The notes: generated from the sequence alone by a model not told the origin. Positions 8,562-16,447 are shown, counted from the first letter of the stretch. The stretch: DNA of 47,828 nt from Colwellia chukchiensis (GCF_002104455.1 NZ_NBOC01000023.1:1-47828); one strand, 5' to 3'. Made by a program: numbers and translations.

Positions 8562-10319
8562 TTAATGATTTGAATGGTCAACAGCACTTTTTGGTTCATG
8601 CTTATGTTGCTCATCTGATTCAAGAGAGATTTCAGTGATAACCAAATTATCTTTCACCTCGAAAGTGAAAATGACGTTATCACCAACGTTGAAATCAACT
8701 ATTTCTATTTTGTCCGCGACGATAAAATCCATCGTCGCAGCAGGTCTATCCCATTTACCTATTGGGCCTCGGCTAATATTTAGAATCCGTGTATCAATAT
8801 CAATCGTATTGATTAGACCTGATACTGTTGCAAAAGATACTTCTTCACTCATATCAGCAGACTCACTCATGATATGAACTCCAGTAATTTCATATCCACC
8901 ATCTTCGGTTTTACTCACCTCAAAATGTAAAGATTGACCAGACTTTAAAGAGTCAATATCGACTTTTTCAGCCACAGTAAAATCCATAACCATCTCAGGC
9001 CAATCCCAAGCTTCAGCGGGGCCGTGACTGATATTAACCATGCGGTGCCCAGCCATAACACTATTAACATCACCTTGCATCCAAACAGAGTTCGGTACTT
9101 CATCATGAGTCATTCGTTTAAAGTCAGAGCTTTTACTTGATTCAGAATCAATCAAGAATTGAGCTGATGTCACCACAACATCATCGTCATTTAAGCCGTC
9201 TAATATTTCGATGCTGTCGATATCAACCCGGCCAATAGTCACTTCAATAGATTTAAATTGCCCATCACCTAACGCAAGTACTACTCTGTCTTGTTTACCT
9301 GTTCTAATAACGGCTTCTTTAGGCACGAGTATGGTGCTATCAGCTTGATTAGCGTGAATAGAGACTTGTGCAAACATGTTTGGTTTTAATTGATAGTCTG
9401 GGTTGTCAAACTTCAGTCTCACTCTGAGTGTGCGTGTTTTACTGTTCAATGTTGGATAGACATAATCAACGACACCTGCCCAGTCCTCACCGGGTAAATA
9501 GTCAAGTGTCATTGATACAGGAAGTCCCTCTTTAATTAAGGCTGCGTCACGTTCAAACACTTCTGCTTCAACCCAAACTTGATCTAGCTGACCAATGCTT
9601 AATAAGGTGTTTCCCGGCTTTACATAAAAACCTTCTCTAACCTTCAAACCATCAACAACACCTGCCTGAGGGGAGTAGAAGGTGATGGTTTGCTGAACCT
9701 TTCGTGTCTTTTCAAGTTTTTGAATAAAGTCTGCTGAAAGCTGTAACGCTTTAAGCCGATCTTTGGCCGCCGCAATTAAAGAACTATTATCGCGCTTTAT
9801 AGCTATTAATAGTTCTTCTTGCGCGTTAACTAACTGAGGAGAATAAAGCGTGTAAAGAGGTTGCCCTTTCTCTACAGGATTACCTGTTGCTTTGACGTAG
9901 AGCTTTTCAATCCAACCATCAACACGTGGGTGGATGTGAATTAGCTTATCTTCATCATATTGAACGTAACCTACGGTTGATATTTCAGTATGCATATTTT
10001 TAAGCTCAACAGGAGCAGTGCGAACCCCAAGATTATTCACTACATGAGGCGCGATTTTTACGGCTCCGGGGCCAAAGTCATCACCAGATGATTCTTCTTC
10101 ATACACAGGAATTAAATCCATACCCATAGGCGACTTACCGGGCTTGTCACGGCGGTAATTAGAATCCATCGGTGCAACCCAATACAGCGGTTTTTTCTCT
10201 CCTGATGTAGCTTCATTGCCATTACCGCTTGAACCTGTACCTTGATATAAACTTAATGCTCCAGCACCTATTGCTGCCCCAATGATGATGGCAATAATTG
10301 TTTTTGTATTCGTTGACAT
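8562..10319 (-). CDS. cusB: CusB-type adaptor with N-terminal metal-binding domain and two C-terminal CusF-like domains
   Basis: The 585-residue periplasmic adaptor is much longer than E. coli CusB (about 407). In order it has an N-terminal membrane anchor; a heavy-metal-binding domain at about 45-75 (Y-W-V-A-P-M-D... G-K-S-P-M-G-M-D-L-I-P-V); the HlyD-like adaptor body; then two CusF-like domains at about 411-485 and 493-567. The first keeps the CusF ligands: H432, W440, M443 and M445 (W-P-E-M-V-M). At the same places the second has R517, R525, A528 and M530, so it probably binds little or no Cu(I). The tail is His-rich. The ATG overlaps the cusC stop by one base (TAATG). A fused CusF chaperone would deliver Cu(I)/Ag(I) to CusA. 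Confidence 0.92.
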   Translation of the reverse strand: MSTNTKTIIAIIIGAAIGAGALSLYQGTGSSGNGNEATSGEKKPLYWVAPMDSNYRRDKPGKSPMGMDLIPVYEEESSGDDFGPGAVKIAPHVVNNLGVRTAPVELKNMHTEISTVGYVQYDEDKLIHIHPRVDGWIEKLYVKATGNPVEKGQPLYTLYSPQLVNAQEELLIAIKRDNSSLIAAAKDRLKALQLSADFIQKLEKTRKVQQTITFYSPQAGVVDGLKVREGFYVKPGNTLLSIGQLDQVWVEAEVFERDAALIKEGLPVSMTLDYLPGEDWAGVVDYVYPTLNSKTRTLRVRLKFDNPDYQLKPNMFAQVSIHANQADSTILVPKEAVIRTGKQDRVVLALGDGQFKSIEVTIGRVDIDSIEILDGLNDDDVVVTSAQFLIDSESSKSSDFKRMTHDEVPNSVWMQGDVNSVMAGHRMVNISHGPAEAWDWPEMVMDFTVAEKVDIDSLKSGQSLHFEVSKTEDGGYEITGVHIMSESADMSEEVSFATVSGLINTIDIDTRILNISRGPIGKWDRPAATMDFIVADKIEIVDFNVGDNVIFTFEVKDNLVITEISLESDEQHKHEPKSAVDHSNH

Positions 10320-11746
10320 TATTTTTCTCCAAATTGCTGATTGGATAAGTGCTGATTCATTCTGTGCGAAGTGTGCATTGGCTTATGCTCAGCATTTGAG
10401 TTAGTTTGAGAGTACGAAAAGAAATAGTTGATGCGAGCAACTGTTTTAAGTGCGTCAACATCAATTTTTAAGGCTGATATTCTGGCATTCAATTCTGCGA
10501 TTCTTGCTCGAACAACTTCGGCAAAATCACCATCATCATTGGTGTAGGCCGTCAATGATGCTTCCGCTTGGTCATGAGTTTGTTTGAGAAGTTGTTTTTG
10601 ATAGATAGACTGCCTGTCAGATAAACGTTTAAGCTGTCTAAGCTCCTTTTCCACCGCACTGATCATTTGTTTTGTTAGCAATAATTTCTCGGTTTTTACA
10701 GCTTCTGAATCAGCAATAGAAGCTGCAACTTGCTTATCTTGCCTATTCTCTGTGAACAACGGCAAATCAAACGTTACCCCAACAGAAAATAGGTCAGCTC
10801 GACTATCACCAGACGGCATATTGTCACGATAGGCATAGCTCGCATTAACCCCCCATTGCGGCTCATATTGCTGTTTAGCCAATTCAACACCTTTTTCTGA
10901 AGCTTTGCGTTTCACATCAATTGCAAGTATTGCTGGATGATTAGCAAGTTCCTGAGCCAATAGATTTCTTGAGTAATTAGATGCTTTTAGGACTGTTGGA
11001 TTATTCAATCGAATCGAAGGCAATTCTTTTGAGACGCTAAACTCTAGTGGTTGCGCGTCAAAGTTGAATGATTCATTCAATCGGTCAGCATCGTAAATAT
11101 GAAGCCACTCATTAAGGCGAGCGATTGTCGTTTCTAGTTTCTGCTTTTGCGAAGTTAATCTGTCATCTAACTGTACGATTTCCAATTGAGCACGAATAAC
11201 ATCTTGCTGTCTGGTTTTACCAACAACGTTTGAGTAGCTAGCTTTAGCCACTTCCGCCATCTGCTCAAAAAGCGCCCAATCCGCTTCAATCAATTTAATG
11301 GTTTGTTGGGCTAAGTAGGCATCTAACCAAAGCTGTGACACTTGGCTTTTCAACTTCGCTTTACGATTCTCGCGTAGCAGTGGAAATTTCGTAGACTCGA
11401 TTTTTAACTGGTCTTGTTTGATCTCTAGACTATCTCCTCTCGGAAACATTTGAGAAACACCAACCTTTAGCTGAGTCATTCCTTCCTGATCTAAATCCCA
11501 AGTATCTGTTGGTAAATTCATTATCCCTAGCGATACTTTCGGGTCAGGCAAAGTACCTGAAGCGATACTTCTATTTTCAACCGCACTTTGTTTCAATCGG
11601 CTACCATGAAGCCAAGGATCATTTTGCTGAGCTAAAGTGATAGCTTGTTCGAGTGACACCACTTTCTCAGCTTGAGCTGAGAATACGGATAATCCGAGTA
11701 TTAGTGCAGTTGAAAGTGAAGTAAGGTTTGAAGCGTTCAATTTCAT
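10319..11746 (-). CDS. cusC: TolC-family outer-membrane factor of the Cus system (CusC-like)
   Basis: The 475-residue precursor has a signal peptide ending at A-Q-A (about residue 26). Two TolC-type repeats follow, rich in long amphipathic helices (L-E-Q-A-I-T-L-A-Q-Q-N-D at the start; the second repeat from about N-H-P-A-I-L-A-I-D). It forms the outer-membrane channel for the CusA-CusB pump. No lipobox Cys is present, unlike E. coli CusC, so it is not a lipoprotein. Its start overlaps the DUF411 stop, and its stop overlaps the cusB start, each by one base. The C-terminal tail is His/Gln/Asn-rich (A-E-H-K-P-M-H-T-S-H-R-M). Confidence 0.88.
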   Translation of the reverse strand: MKLNASNLTSLSTALILGLSVFSAQAEKVVSLEQAITLAQQNDPWLHGSRLKQSAVENRSIASGTLPDPKVSLGIMNLPTDTWDLDQEGMTQLKVGVSQMFPRGDSLEIKQDQLKIESTKFPLLRENRKAKLKSQVSQLWLDAYLAQQTIKLIEADWALFEQMAEVAKASYSNVVGKTRQQDVIRAQLEIVQLDDRLTSQKQKLETTIARLNEWLHIYDADRLNESFNFDAQPLEFSVSKELPSIRLNNPTVLKASNYSRNLLAQELANHPAILAIDVKRKASEKGVELAKQQYEPQWGVNASYAYRDNMPSGDSRADLFSVGVTFDLPLFTENRQDKQVAASIADSEAVKTEKLLLTKQMISAVEKELRQLKRLSDRQSIYQKQLLKQTHDQAEASLTAYTNDDGDFAEVVRARIAELNARISALKIDVDALKTVARINYFFSYSQTNSNAEHKPMHTSHRMNQHLSNQQFGEK

Positions 11747-12243
11747 TAGAATTGCTCCTCGTATTTCTTAATTTTTGCGTACACTTTGCTCGTTCCATCT
11801 TTAAATAGAATTAACACGTTGTATGGCATAAAGCGGTCACCGACTTCCATACCGGGAGAGCCAACTGGCATTGCTGGAACTGAAAGCCCAATCGCATTCG
11901 GGTGCTCTTCTGATAAGAACTGCTGAATAAACTTAGCGGGTACATGACCTTCAAAGGCAAATCCATTTCTACTCACTGCCGTGTGGCATGAACGGTAATT
12001 AGGTTTGATACCATGCTTAGTTTTGATGTTGTCGATGTTTAGGAAATCTTTGGAATGCGCAACGATCCCTTTGTCTTCAATATGAGTTATCCATTTTTTA
12101 CAACACCCACAAGTTGGGGTTTTATAAACGATTAACTCCAAAGGTGTTACGTCGTTATTGTGTGCATGCTTATGTTCATTAGCGTTTGCAAACGCAGGTG
12201 AAAGCAGCATTACAACTGCTATTTTTAAATACTTATTGATCAT
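11746..12243 (-). CDS. DUF411 periplasmic metal-binding protein
   Basis: The 165-residue precursor has a signal peptide (to about residue 21), then E-H-K-H-A-H and the DUF411 core. The thioredoxin-like motif Y-K-T-P-T-C-G-C-C-K-K-W gives a three-Cys site, followed by Y-R-S-C-H-T-A and G-H-V-P-A. The stretch V-P-A-M-P-V-G-S-P-G-M-E is strongly conserved in the family. DUF411 proteins are common in Cu/Ag operons, and a periplasmic metal-binding or chaperone role is generally assumed. Ribosome site GGGGG precedes the ATG. The gene overlaps cusC by one base (TAATG), so the two are probably coupled. Confidence 0.88.
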   Translation of the reverse strand: MINKYLKIAVVMLLSPAFANANEHKHAHNNDVTPLELIVYKTPTCGCCKKWITHIEDKGIVAHSKDFLNIDNIKTKHGIKPNYRSCHTAVSRNGFAFEGHVPAKFIQQFLSEEHPNAIGLSVPAMPVGSPGMEVGDRFMPYNVLILFKDGTSKVYAKIKKYEEQF

Positions 12244-12273
12244 TTTTGCCCCCAGACGTCGCTGGAAAATAGC

Positions 12274-12293
12274 TATAGCGCTACGACGCTATA
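12274..12293 (-). other. Short hairpin between leader gene and DUF411 gene
   Basis: TATAGCG and CGCTATA form a perfect 7-bp stem with a 6-base loop, in the 107-base gap between the first gene of the copper operon and the DUF411 gene. No U-run follows, so it is not an intrinsic terminator. It could be an mRNA-stability or attenuation structure, or chance. Confidence 0.35.
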
Positions 12294-12350
12294 TTGACTA
12301 ACAGAAAAATTAATTACATGTGTGCGAAATTTGGACGCACTAATCCTGTA

Positions 12351-12704
12351 TTAGGCAAAAATTGGTGGACGATAAAGGGAAGTGGAAATTGAATGAGGTT
12401 GTTTAGATTGCATAGCAGCTACAGATTCACTCAATATTTGAATATCTGTCGAGTCAACACTGGAATTTAGGACTGTCGTAGATGAGCAAGCATTTGCAGG
12501 ACAAATACATTCAACGTCACAACAATCTTCTGATTGACCATTACTGCTTTTATTCATATCACCATGATCCATGTTCATGTTCATGTGTGATTCATGAGAA
12601 CCTGATGACATTTCGCAAGGCATAGCAGAATACGCAAATGCTTGCCCTACAAAGGCAAACAGCATAAGCGTTATCACTAAGACTTTTGAAAATGCTTTAG
12701 ACAT
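12351..12704 (-). CDS. Small secreted Met/His/Cys-rich protein, first gene of copper operon (CopL-like)
   Basis: The 117-residue precursor has a signal peptide (to about A-F-A, residue 24). Next come a Met/His stretch (H-E-S-H-M-N-M-N-M-D-H-G-D-M) and a Cys cluster (D-C-C-D-V-E-C-I-C-P-A-N-A-C). The C-terminus is S-L-Y-R-P-P-I-F-A. The composition, size, position at the head of a copper operon and the R-P-P-I ending resemble the CopL group of small copper-responsive proteins found ahead of copAB in Xanthomonas. That assignment is by resemblance only. A role in periplasmic copper buffering or in setting induction is likely. Another protein in this window (16006-16365) ends the same way. Confidence 0.65.
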   Translation of the reverse strand: MSKAFSKVLVITLMLFAFVGQAFAYSAMPCEMSSGSHESHMNMNMDHGDMNKSSNGQSEDCCDVECICPANACSSTTVLNSSVDSTDIQILSESVAAMQSKQPHSISTSLYRPPIFA

Positions 12705-13205
12705 AAAATTCTCATAAAAATATACATGTCTATGCTAATACAAATTTTCGAATAAGTAAATTGATGTCATGTAAACATTTATGAATATTTGACTATCGTC
12801 AATTTTTCAAAGGGGAACATGTAACATTAATAATCTCGTTTGACTGTTAGTATAGTAGTCAAAAGTAGTAGTCAAAAGTTAAACCGTTGCACATGATTGG
12901 AACATCTATAAGTCCAACTAGTTTATCTTGTAATGCATATACATCCCCGTCAAAGGTATGATATACAGCGAAGGAGTATGCTCGCTTATTGATAAATAAT
13001 ACGTCCTTAATGACATAAATTTAATGTCCCGTAAACTCAAAATGGTCGCATTAGGTGCTCACGATACAAACGATAAATCGCTATTGCTAGTTGAAAAGGA
13101 GTTTGCAGGGGAACTAAAATCTGTTCGTGTGGGTAAGAAAATAACTATTAATTAGTCTGTATCAATAATCAAGGTGAGTTAAAAAAGAGTCTTTTATACA
13201 TCACT
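12705..13205. promoter_or_regulatory. Intergenic region upstream of the copper operon, with repeated TTTGACT motifs
   Basis: No convincing gene fills these 500 bases. Four copies of TTTGACT lie within 90 bases: plus orientation at 12788 and 12839, inverted (AGTCAAA) at 12857 and 12870. The first belongs to a dyad, TTGAC-TATC-GTCAA (approximately 12789-12802). The last two lie in a 13-bp tandem repeat (12853-12865, 12866-12878). The region should hold the copper operon promoter, but I cannot fix its -35/-10 with confidence. A 43-codon frame (13024-13155) is described separately. Confidence 0.5.
13024..13155 (+). other. Doubtful 43-codon open frame, possible gene remnant
   Basis: ATG to TAG encodes 43 residues with a charged, protein-like composition (ends K-S-V-R-V-G-K-K-I-T-I-N). 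The frame is open for eight more codons upstream. No good ribosome site precedes the ATG, and I recognise no family. It may be the tail of a decayed gene in this otherwise empty stretch. Low confidence that it is expressed. Confidence 0.2.
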
Positions 13206-13595
13206 TTAGCTATCTAATGACTTAATTATCCCACACCCTTCAATGGTATTATCAGAATTACACGTACTAGCCATTTGTTGTAATTCGTTTTTTAAGGCTT
13301 TTAATTCTTTCATGCGTTTATTTACCAAAGCTAATTGTTGCGCAATCAGCGCATTTACACTTGAGCAACTTTCTTCTGGTTTATTTTTTAGGTCGATAAG
13401 ACGTTTAATATCAATAAGAGAGATATCGAGACTGCGACAATGTTTTACGAATTCTAATTGCTTCAAAACGGTAACGTCATACAATCTGAAGTTACCTTCT
13501 GTACGCTCTGGTTCAGAAAGTAATCCTTCTTTTTCATAGTATCTAATAGTTTGTATAGAACAGCCGGATGTTTTCGATAATTCACCTATTTTCAT
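13206..13595 (-). CDS. cadR: MerR-family Cd(II)/Pb(II)/Zn(II)-responsive regulator (CadR/PbrR type)
   Basis: The 129-residue regulator starts M-K-I-G-E-L-S-K-T-S-G-C and continues I-R-Y-Y-E-K-E-G-L-L, the MerR winged-helix N-terminus. The dimerisation helix and metal loop follow. Three cysteines sit where CadR and PbrR place their ligands: E-E-S-C-S-S-V-N-A-L, then S-T-C-N-S-D and E-G-C-G-I-I near the end. The S-C-x-S-V-N-x-L-I context is diagnostic of the CadR/PbrR branch and argues against CueR (copper) or ZntR. The His-rich tail seen in some CadR proteins is absent. It is divergent from the CDF transporter at 13675, with the operator between them. Whether Cd, Pb or Zn is the main inducer cannot be read from sequence. 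Confidence 0.88.
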   Translation of the reverse strand: MKIGELSKTSGCSIQTIRYYEKEGLLSEPERTEGNFRLYDVTVLKQLEFVKHCRSLDISLIDIKRLIDLKNKPEESCSSVNALIAQQLALVNKRMKELKALKNELQQMASTCNSDNTIEGCGIIKSLDS

Positions 13596-13613
13596 AATAT
13601 TTTCTTTTTAAAC

Positions 13614-13644
13614 TTGACCCTATAGTTACTATAGGTTTTACACT
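13614..13644 (+). promoter_or_regulatory. MerR-type promoter/operator for the CDF operon
   Basis: A -35 hexamer TTGACC (13614-13619) is followed by the dyad CTATAGTTACTATAG (13620-13634). A -10-like TACACT (13639-13644) follows after the long 19-base spacer typical of MerR-activated promoters. CTATAG-N3-CTATAG is close to known CadR/PbrR operators. It lies between the regulator and the transporter gene, which starts 31 bases after the -10. Confidence 0.88.
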
Positions 13645-13674
13645 TGAATTATACAAGTATGGCGGAGTTAAAAA

Positions 13675-14334
13675 ATGAGCGGTTGTGGCTGTGAAGTAGA
13701 ATTAAAAGATGACCAACAAAAAACAGTGCTTTATTGGCTTTTAGCTATAAATGCCACAATGTTTGTATTTGAAATTGGTTTAGGTTGGTTATCTGAATCA
13801 ACCGCATTAATTGCTGATTCGTTAGATATGCTAGCTGATGCTATCGTCTATGCCATTGCCTTATATGCCGTGGGGAAGTCAATCGAACATAAAGCTAATG
13901 CAGCATTAGTAAGTGGTTATTTCCAATTGGGGTTAGGAGTTCTAATTCTTCTCGATATAGCTAGACGACTAGTTGGAGAAAGTGAGCCTCATTCTTGGTT
14001 TATGATTGGAGTTGGTTCTGTGGCTTTAATCGCTAATGTCATTTGTTTGATGCTTATACGAAAGCACAATAATGATGAAGTGCATATGAGGGCTAGCTGG
14101 ATATTTTCAACTAATGATGTGATCGCAAACCTTGGTGTCGTATTCGCTGGCATACTTGTCATGGTGCTAGAACAGCGCTGGCCTGATATTGTTATTGGTA
14201 GCATCATTTCAATGTTAATTCTTCGAGTTGCTTACATGATATTAACGGATGCCAAACGAGAATTAGTATCGGCTCAATATACATCTGAAGTATCAGATAA
14301 AAATAAACAATCAACCTGCTGTAATTCAAAGTAA
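13675..14334 (+). CDS. Cation diffusion facilitator family transporter, short form
   Basis: The 219-residue inner-membrane protein is a CDF exporter of divalent metals (Zn/Cd/Co type). It opens M-S-G-C-G-C-E and closes with S-T-C-C-N-S-K, giving Cys pairs at both cytosolic ends. The S-x-A-L-I-A-D-S-L-D-M-L-A-D segment in TM2 and S-T-N-D-V-I-A-N-L-G-V in TM5 are the CDF metal-site regions, with Asp at the key positions. It lacks the usual cytoplasmic C-terminal domain (a typical CDF has about 300 residues). It is first in the unit driven by the MerR operator, with a ribosome site of the GGCGGAG type. Confidence 0.88.
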   Translation: MSGCGCEVELKDDQQKTVLYWLLAINATMFVFEIGLGWLSESTALIADSLDMLADAIVYAIALYAVGKSIEHKANAALVSGYFQLGLGVLILLDIARRLVGESEPHSWFMIGVGSVALIANVICLMLIRKHNNDEVHMRASWIFSTNDVIANLGVVFAGILVMVLEQRWPDIVIGSIISMLILRVAYMILTDAKRELVSAQYTSEVSDKNKQSTCCNSK

Positions 14335-14344
14335 GGAAGCCTTT

Positions 14345-15070
14345 ATGAATCAAGAATATCTAGAAAAAACCGAGATAGTTAACTTTGAACACCCCATTAT
14401 CCAATCATTAATAACAGATCGAAAATGGCATGAGCTTGATGACTACAACAAGATTGGCACCGCTTATCAGTTTGTAAAAGACGAAATACTATTTGGCTAT
14501 AACGAAAGCGACGATATTTCCGCAAGTGAAGTTTTATCTGACGGATACGGGCAATGTAACACTAAGGGCAACCTTTTAATGGCCTTATTACGTGGATTAG
14601 GAATTCAGTGCCGATTTCACGGGTTTACAATAGATCAGCAATTACAAAAAGGAGCTATTCCTACCTATGTCTTTTGGTTAGCGCCCAAATACATTATTCA
14701 CAGTTGGGTTGAAGTTTACTTTGAAGGACGTTGGATCAATTTAGAGGGCTTTATTTTAGATAATCAATATCTCACTTCAATACAGCAAAAGTTTAATCAA
14801 ATAAAAGACAATTTCTGTGGTTATGGTGTTGCAACAAAATGTTTTTCATCACCAGATACAGATTGGCGCGGAACCGACACATATATTCAAAAAGAAGGGA
14901 TTCACGACGATTTCGGACTTTATAATTCCCCTGATGAGTTTTACCTTGAAAAAGGCACTAACTTGTCTGGAGTCAAACGCTGGATGTATCAAAAAGTGAT
15001 CCGCCACCTAATAAATTTCAATGTCACTAATCTAAGAAAAAATAAAGCGCTGGAGGTACAAAATGCATAG
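14345..15070 (+). CDS. Transglutaminase-like domain protein between two CDF transporters
   Basis: The 241-residue protein has no signal peptide and is probably cytosolic. The papain-like transglutaminase core is visible: G-Y-G-Q-C-N-T-K-G-N-L-L (C71) and I-I-H-S-W-V-E-V-Y-F-E-G-R-W-I-N-L-E (H119, with E134 where an Asp usually completes the triad). The C-terminal third is not recognisable to me. It starts 10 bases after the first CDF gene and overlaps the second CDF start by 8 bases, so it is almost certainly co-transcribed and metal-induced. It could be a protease, peptidase or amidase. Its link to metal resistance is inferred from position only. Confidence 0.75.
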   Translation: MNQEYLEKTEIVNFEHPIIQSLITDRKWHELDDYNKIGTAYQFVKDEILFGYNESDDISASEVLSDGYGQCNTKGNLLMALLRGLGIQCRFHGFTIDQQLQKGAIPTYVFWLAPKYIIHSWVEVYFEGRWINLEGFILDNQYLTSIQQKFNQIKDNFCGYGVATKCFSSPDTDWRGTDTYIQKEGIHDDFGLYNSPDEFYLEKGTNLSGVKRWMYQKVIRHLINFNVTNLRKNKALEVQNA

Positions 15071-15953
15071 TCATAGTCATCAACATGGAACAGACGACAG
15101 GATTGGTTGGGCATTTTTTCTCAATGTTACCTTTACGATCATCGAATTTATTGGTGGTTGGCTCACCAACAGTACCGCTATTATGGCTGATGCGGTGCAT
15201 GACTTAGGAGATAGTTTATCGATTGGCTTTGCATGGATATTAAGTCGTTTTTCAAACAAAGCAGCGCCAGATAAATACAGCTATGGTTACCGCCGACTTA
15301 CACTGTTCGGGGCATTGGTAAATGGCGTTGTATTAGTAATTGGCTCAATTTGGGTGTTGTTTGAAGCAATTCCAAGGCTAACCAACCCTGAAATGCCTGT
15401 AGTTGAAGGAATGTTAGGGCTTGCGATACTCGGTGTTGCCGTAAATGGGTATGCCGTATTCAAATTAAAAGCTGGGGAAACTTTAAATGAAAAAGTACTA
15501 ACTTGGCACTTACTGGAAGATGTTCTGGGTTGGGTCGCCGTTCTAATTGTTTCAATTGTGTTGTTATTTGTAGAACTGCCAATACTAGACCCACTGCTAT
15601 CAATTGGTTTTACATTATTTATTTTATTTAATGTTTTCAGAAATCTAAAATCTACACTTGTTTTGTTTCTTCAAGCCGCTCCAGATGAAGAAACTCAACA
15701 GAATATCAAACAAACTTTAATTAAATTACCTGAAGTTAATGGGGTTCATCACATGCACTTTTGGTCGTTAGACGGAGAAAGTCATGTACTAACAGCTCAT
15801 TTGGAGTTATCTAAAAACTCAAGTGTGAATGAACTCGTGGCATTAAAACAAACTATCGCAATTGAACTTTCAGAATATCATTTGTCTCATACAACCATTG
15901 AGTTTGAGTTTCCCAAAGAAACTTGCAGAGATGAGCATGAAAAAGAAACATAG
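15063..15953 (+). CDS. Cation diffusion facilitator transporter (CzcD/ZitB-like)
   Basis: The 296-residue inner-membrane Zn/Cd/Co exporter has six TM segments and a cytosolic C-terminal domain. The N-terminus is His-rich (M-H-S-H-S-H-Q-H-G). TM2 has A-D-A-V-H-D-L-G-D and TM5 has W-H-L-L-E-D-V-L-G-W, giving the two His-x3-Asp pairs of the Zn site. The C-terminal domain includes V-H-H-M-H-F-W-S-L-D-G, a normal CDF dimer domain. The ATG overlaps the transglutaminase-like gene by 8 bases and has GGAGG just upstream. It completes the CadR-type unit. Confidence 0.93.
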   Translation: MHSHSHQHGTDDRIGWAFFLNVTFTIIEFIGGWLTNSTAIMADAVHDLGDSLSIGFAWILSRFSNKAAPDKYSYGYRRLTLFGALVNGVVLVIGSIWVLFEAIPRLTNPEMPVVEGMLGLAILGVAVNGYAVFKLKAGETLNEKVLTWHLLEDVLGWVAVLIVSIVLLFVELPILDPLLSIGFTLFILFNVFRNLKSTLVLFLQAAPDEETQQNIKQTLIKLPEVNGVHHMHFWSLDGESHVLTAHLELSKNSSVNELVALKQTIAIELSEYHLSHTTIEFEFPKETCRDEHEKET

Positions 15954-16005
15954 AGCTAGTCTCAACTGTCGCTTCTTGTTATAGTTTTATCTCACAATTT
16001 TATGG

Positions 16006-16365
16006 GTGTCTATTTTGAATTTCACTGTTGCTTTAAGGATAATATTAGTTCTTTCGATTGTTCTACAATCGATAAGCTCTATTGCGTCTGCAACTTCTGA
16101 GAATCATCAAATCGATGTAGAGCACCTGCAAACTCAACATGACCATAAAGATGATCGCGATATTTTAAATGAAAACGCTGATGATGAACCTCATGATATC
16201 AAGGATTGTCATCATTGTGGTCATTGTAGCGGCAACCACTTATCTTGGATATTAATTAGCAATTCAAATAGTGCAACAAAGTTATATAACAACAACCTAA
16301 TACCTTATCAATTCGGTCAAACAAAAGAATTTTTAGACGCTATATTACGCCCTCCTATTTCTTAA
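16006..16365 (+). CDS. Small secreted His/Asp-rich protein ahead of czcCBA
   Basis: The 119-residue precursor (GTG start) has a hydrophobic signal segment ending near S-I-A-S-A. An acidic His-rich part follows (Q-H-D-H-K-D-D-R-D), then a Cys/His cluster (D-C-H-H-C-G-H-C-S-G-N-H). The C-terminus is A-I-L-R-P-P-I-S. The shared R-P-P-I ending and its position ahead of an RND operon parallel the protein at 12351-12704, but its ligands suit divalent metals rather than copper. Function is unproven; periplasmic metal buffering or sensing is a reasonable guess. No strong ribosome site is visible for the GTG. Confidence 0.6.
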   Translation: MSILNFTVALRIILVLSIVLQSISSIASATSENHQIDVEHLQTQHDHKDDRDILNENADDEPHDIKDCHHCGHCSGNHLSWILISNSNSATKLYNNNLIPYQFGQTKEFLDAILRPPIS

Positions 16366-16386
16366 ATTTCTAAATTTATATCCGTC

Positions 16387-16413
16387 CATTTATCGATTAA
16401 AAATCGGTAAATG
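16387..16413 (+). other. Hairpin between small leader gene and czcC
   Basis: CATTTATCGATT (16387-16398) pairs with AATCGGTAAATG (16402-16413), a 12-bp stem with one G-U pair and a 3-base loop. It lies in the 82-base gap before czcC. It is AT-rich and lacks a U-run, so termination is unlikely. It could be an mRNA processing or stability element. Confidence 0.45.
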
Positions 16414-16447
16414 AGAGATGATTAACACTTAAAATTTAAGAAGTCTT

